A stretch of DNA of 64,000 bases, taken from Gnetum montanum. Its lineage: Eukaryota; Streptophyta; Gnetopsida; Gnetales; Gnetaceae. The notes under the pieces are model-generated. The model was not told where the DNA came from and did no database searches. It saw nothing but the letters and a program-made list of their open reading frames with translations. The stretch's first letter is position 1; each line of letters opens with the position of its first letter. A program made the translations under genes and the position numbers. The DNA lies in NCBI GenBank assembly GCA_015680685.1, contig MNCI01011809.1, positions 183,770 through 247,769 on the forward strand, given 5' to 3'. This document shows, piece by piece, positions 60,721 to 64,000 of this stretch.

Positions 60721-62560
60721 TTCTTACTTCAGCCCCTCTCCTTGAACATTCTGTTGAATCACTATTAAGCTTTGAGAGATCTACTTAATCATTTTGAGAA
60801 TCCTAATCTCTTTTTCATTTTTATTTACTGTAGTCACCTAGAATTGAGCATGTGATTCATACTCAAGAGCATTTAACCACTTCTAAAATAATTACCTAAT
60901 TCAAATCATGATAATAAATTTGAATTTACATACATGCCCAAAATTATAAAAATTTAATTGTGCATGTTAGTAGAAGGATTTTTAAGCATAAAGAGATTTT
61001 GTGAGCTAGGGTTGCAAAGTGAAATTGATTATGGATGAATCTCCTTAAACAAAGAATTAATTTTATAAGGTTGAGAACTCCTAAAAAATGGTAGCTAAGA
61101 AGAAAATAAATATAGAGTTAATTATTATAGAAATCGAAGTTTATATTTCCAAAGATTAATCTTTTAAGTGAAAGATTAAATTCGCTCAAGATGATTTTTT
61201 ATAAGAAATTTTGCAATTTTATGCTAGACTAAGAAATAACATAGAGCATGAAAGAGTTTAGTGTAATACCTAATAACTAGACTTAGCATAAAATAGTATT
61301 ACTTAAATAATAGAAGAAATTTATAGAAAAACATAAAGTATTGCTTAAGAAAAATGTTGGATGCTAAGAGAAATGTAATAGATAAAGTAGTAGGCATCCA
61401 TAAATATAGGTGCGCAGGGAAAGAAAAATACTTGAGTAGAAAGATAAAAATGTTGTAAAATAGCAACAGTAGTCCTATGTGTATAAACTTAACTTGTCCA
61501 CTAATCAAAATAATTTGAATCCCTATTTCCCAAGAAAAAAATAGTATTAAGAGGATACTAAAAATTATAGTAGAATAAAAATATAGAAATTATATAAGAA
61601 GAAAAATATACCAAAAGAAATTGGGCTCTAACGATAGCAAAAATTGCTTAATAAAAATAGTTGATAAATAATCAATGTTGCTAAAATAGAATTCGTAATC
61701 AAGTTAGGTGTACACCAAATATAAGAAAATAAAAATAATAATTCTCATAGTCAAATGTAAACATTACAAAATAAAAAAAATGCCAATTGAACATTACAGC
61801 ACTAGAGAAAAATAACTATATTGATGTGACTTATCATGCAAACAGTATGACCCCATCTATGGAACATAAGTAGCCATTAATCAATTATGAAGAAGTGATG
61901 TGGAGAATAAGAGATGTGATAAGAAATAATTTGAAGAGTAAGAAGGAAATCTGTATAAGTAATGATGAATCATAAGAAAAGATACTAGATGTAGGATCAC
62001 ATAGAAGACAATTGGAATCAAAACTACAAGAAATTGAACATAGATTTCTAAAGTAAGAAAGCAATCAGTATTAAGAAATATAATTAAATAGAGTATTCAT
62101 TATGATCCATAGATTTGTAATGATGATTCAAGAAACCAAAAGGTTATCAAGTTATTCGAAAGATAAATATGTGAAGTTCATATCTAGTTTTCTAAATAGG
62201 ACAAGAAGATCCAAGATGAGTCATTAATAATCTAGTCCAGTTTTCTAAAGAGGAAGAGAAGACTATCTAGAAGGTTATGATGGAATGAAGAAGATAACTA
62301 TGAATAAGGATTAGCTATGATTAAGGTAGTAGTCTGTAACAAAGCAAGCCATGGATTTTTGAAAGAGTTGAAGAGGGTCCAACCCACATAAGACTGACCA
62401 ACTAGAAAAATTTCCACAAGACCTATCACAAGCAACAAGCAAAGCCAAACATCATAAGGATGTAGCCAAAGAAAGAATATGAAGAAGGAGAAGACATTAT
62501 GAAGAAGAGATTTGTAACAAGATTGAAAAATGTAGAATATGGACAATACAATTACAAAAG
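60721..62560. other. AT-rich DNA without identifiable gene
   Basis: No gene or repeat could be supported. The base composition is strongly AT-rich. The final 600 bases may be part of the LTR of element H2, as they precede its primer site. Confidence 0.35.
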
Positions 62561-62690
62561 GTATATGATGATTAGTTATTTAACTAATAAGTTATGTGTT
62601 AAATTTTCTCAAAACCTAAATGATTCTTATATAATTAGAGTTATCCAAGAGATGTAAAACTAAACTCTAACATGGTATAAGAGTGAGAGG
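62561..62690 (+). mobile_element. Element H2 LTR end and primer binding site
   Basis: TAATTAGAGTTA, TGTAAAACTAAACTCTAACA, then TGGTATAAGAGTG at 62673-62685, one base from the common initiator-tRNA primer site. The LTR end matches that of H1 (56,340-56,378). The LTR start was not found. Confidence 0.6.
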
Positions 62691-64000
62691 TTGGAAGTTG
62701 GTTATGAGGATAACTAGTTATGGATAAAACAAAATTAGAATTATCAAAATCAAAGTGAAGCAATATGTCAAGAGATTACAATGATTTGTAAATAGAGGAT
62801 AGTTATATAGGACAATTATATGGAATAGTTAATCAATTAGACACTATATATAGAGGTAGAAGTGTAAGAAGCAAGAACATGGGCTAATGTATTGTTGAAT
62901 ACAAGAAAGTAGAAAAATTAGAATATAATAGAAGGGTAGAATAAAAACATGGATCAAGTTCATGATTAGATGAAGCTTCTAAAGACAACCTTAGAATGAA
63001 TGTTGAAATCACCTATGATGTGAGTAGACTAGAAGAATAGCACTTAATATCATCCACTTCTTGAGCATTGTATGGAGTATATTATATAAATACTACTACA
63101 AATGGAAGAAAATTTAGATGAACTACTATGACATATAAAGATAATGGAAGTATCTAGAAGAGGATGTGTGGACAAACAAAGACAAAGAAATAATAATAAA
63201 GGACAAGCAAGAAGTTCCTATCATTAGAACCAAAGATCCAAAAATAAGTTCCAATATCCTAACCCATAAAGGACCAACTACTCTAAATCCTATTACCCAA
63301 GATTACATGATTCATAATGTATGAAAGAAATATGTTAAGTCATTATAAGACTTAACTTAAACTTTGTAAGATCATGCAATGCAAAGGAGATAATTAAAAA
63401 AGTGATTTTTGTAATAACTTTTGTGCTATAAATGATCACTGCCATAAGCATTGAATGCACTATTGATAATACAAGCTATCATAAATGATCAAACTGAAGA
63501 TAAAAAATCCCCAAATTCATAATTAAGAAGCAAGAATTAAGCATAATTTTATAACAGGGATTTGAGCATACTTAGAGAAATGGTTTTTCGTCCATTCCAT
63601 TTAAGATTTTCATTTGTAAGTTTTATGAAATCCATTCTCATCAGATTTTTGGAGCACCAATATTGAGAATAGGATGAATATAGAGAAAAGGATAAACTAT
63701 GATGTATTTTTGGTTGGCAAGGAAGTCTTTGTCACATTGCATATAAGTCTTATTCGAGGAAATCTCGAGTTAAAGCATGTAATCACTTACAATTCAAATT
63801 TCCTGTAATAGAGACTAGAATCAAAAGTATTCAACAAATTGAAGGTAATTAGTATGTGCGACTACACATAATTGAAGAAAAATTGGAAAATATTTTCTAA
63901 GTCTTAGTGACACTAATGATGATGCTTGCAGTCATGGGTGCATTTCCTATAAGAATTTGAATAATTTATGTTAGTTTTATGCTTTATTAAAGAAACTATG
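62691..64000 (+). pseudogene. Element H2 gag-like remnant
   Basis: Downstream of the primer site, decayed coding traces on the + strand include a basic, Asn/Gln-rich stretch near 63,150-63,210 (RRGCVDKQRQRNNNKGQARS), like the linker at the end of an LTR retrotransposon gag. No zinc knuckle, protease or pol was recognised. 63,320-64,000 shows nothing clear. The element probably continues outside the window. Confidence 0.4.

Overview
The window looks like nuclear DNA from a large, retrotransposon-filled plant genome, most likely a gymnosperm (conifer-type). One intact intron-containing host gene sits among many decayed LTR retrotransposons of several lineages, one LINE, and solo LTRs. CpG is depleted and in-frame CAG/CGA codons have turned into stops in the older copies, as expected of methylated, decaying elements. 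Species is inferred, not proven.

Layout. 1-26,930: three homologous LTRs (starts near 605, 8,348 and 25,734), all on the + strand, with two Tat/Ogre-like Ty3/gypsy internal regions between them. The first (Tat-A) keeps two palindromic repeat arrays and a 5'-truncated pol. The second (Tat-B) keeps gag-protease, an 8.7-kb interval between protease and reverse transcriptase, then pol. That interval holds an antisense multi-exon gene of unknown function (13,197-18,446, minus strand) and a ~190-bp palindromic array. 26,960-34,879: two minus-strand gypsy elements (D and E). 36,970-44,094: a minus-strand LTR fragment, a plus-strand LTR of another family, and a plus-strand chromovirus (F) with its 3' LTR. 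44,287-47,600: LINE-1-type sequence in two opposite orientations. 48,545-50,430: a four-exon RanBP1 gene, the only intact gene seen. 52,304-56,314: two insertions of one LTR family flanked by 5-bp target duplications, one holding an assembly gap. 57,542-58,487: a solo LTR with target duplication. 58,490-60,720: minus-strand chromovirus J. 60,720-64,000: LTR-retroelement leader and gag remains.

Most interesting. (1) The antisense gene in Tat-B has about eight exons with visible GT...AG boundaries in the minus orientation; reading phase agrees at several junctions. Introns in antisense orientation are not removed from the element's sense RNA, so such a gene could travel through retrotransposition intact. 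(2) Tat-A and Tat-B carry arrays with nearly the same period (~187-190 bp) at the same place in the element, both built from inverted repeats but with different arm sequences, and each array seems to share its words with the U3 of the LTR just downstream. (3) Three LTR families here independently carry clusters of short palindromes just upstream of the TATA box.

All family calls are from reading translated motifs by eye; no alignment or database search was run. Element boundaries without target duplications are approximate.
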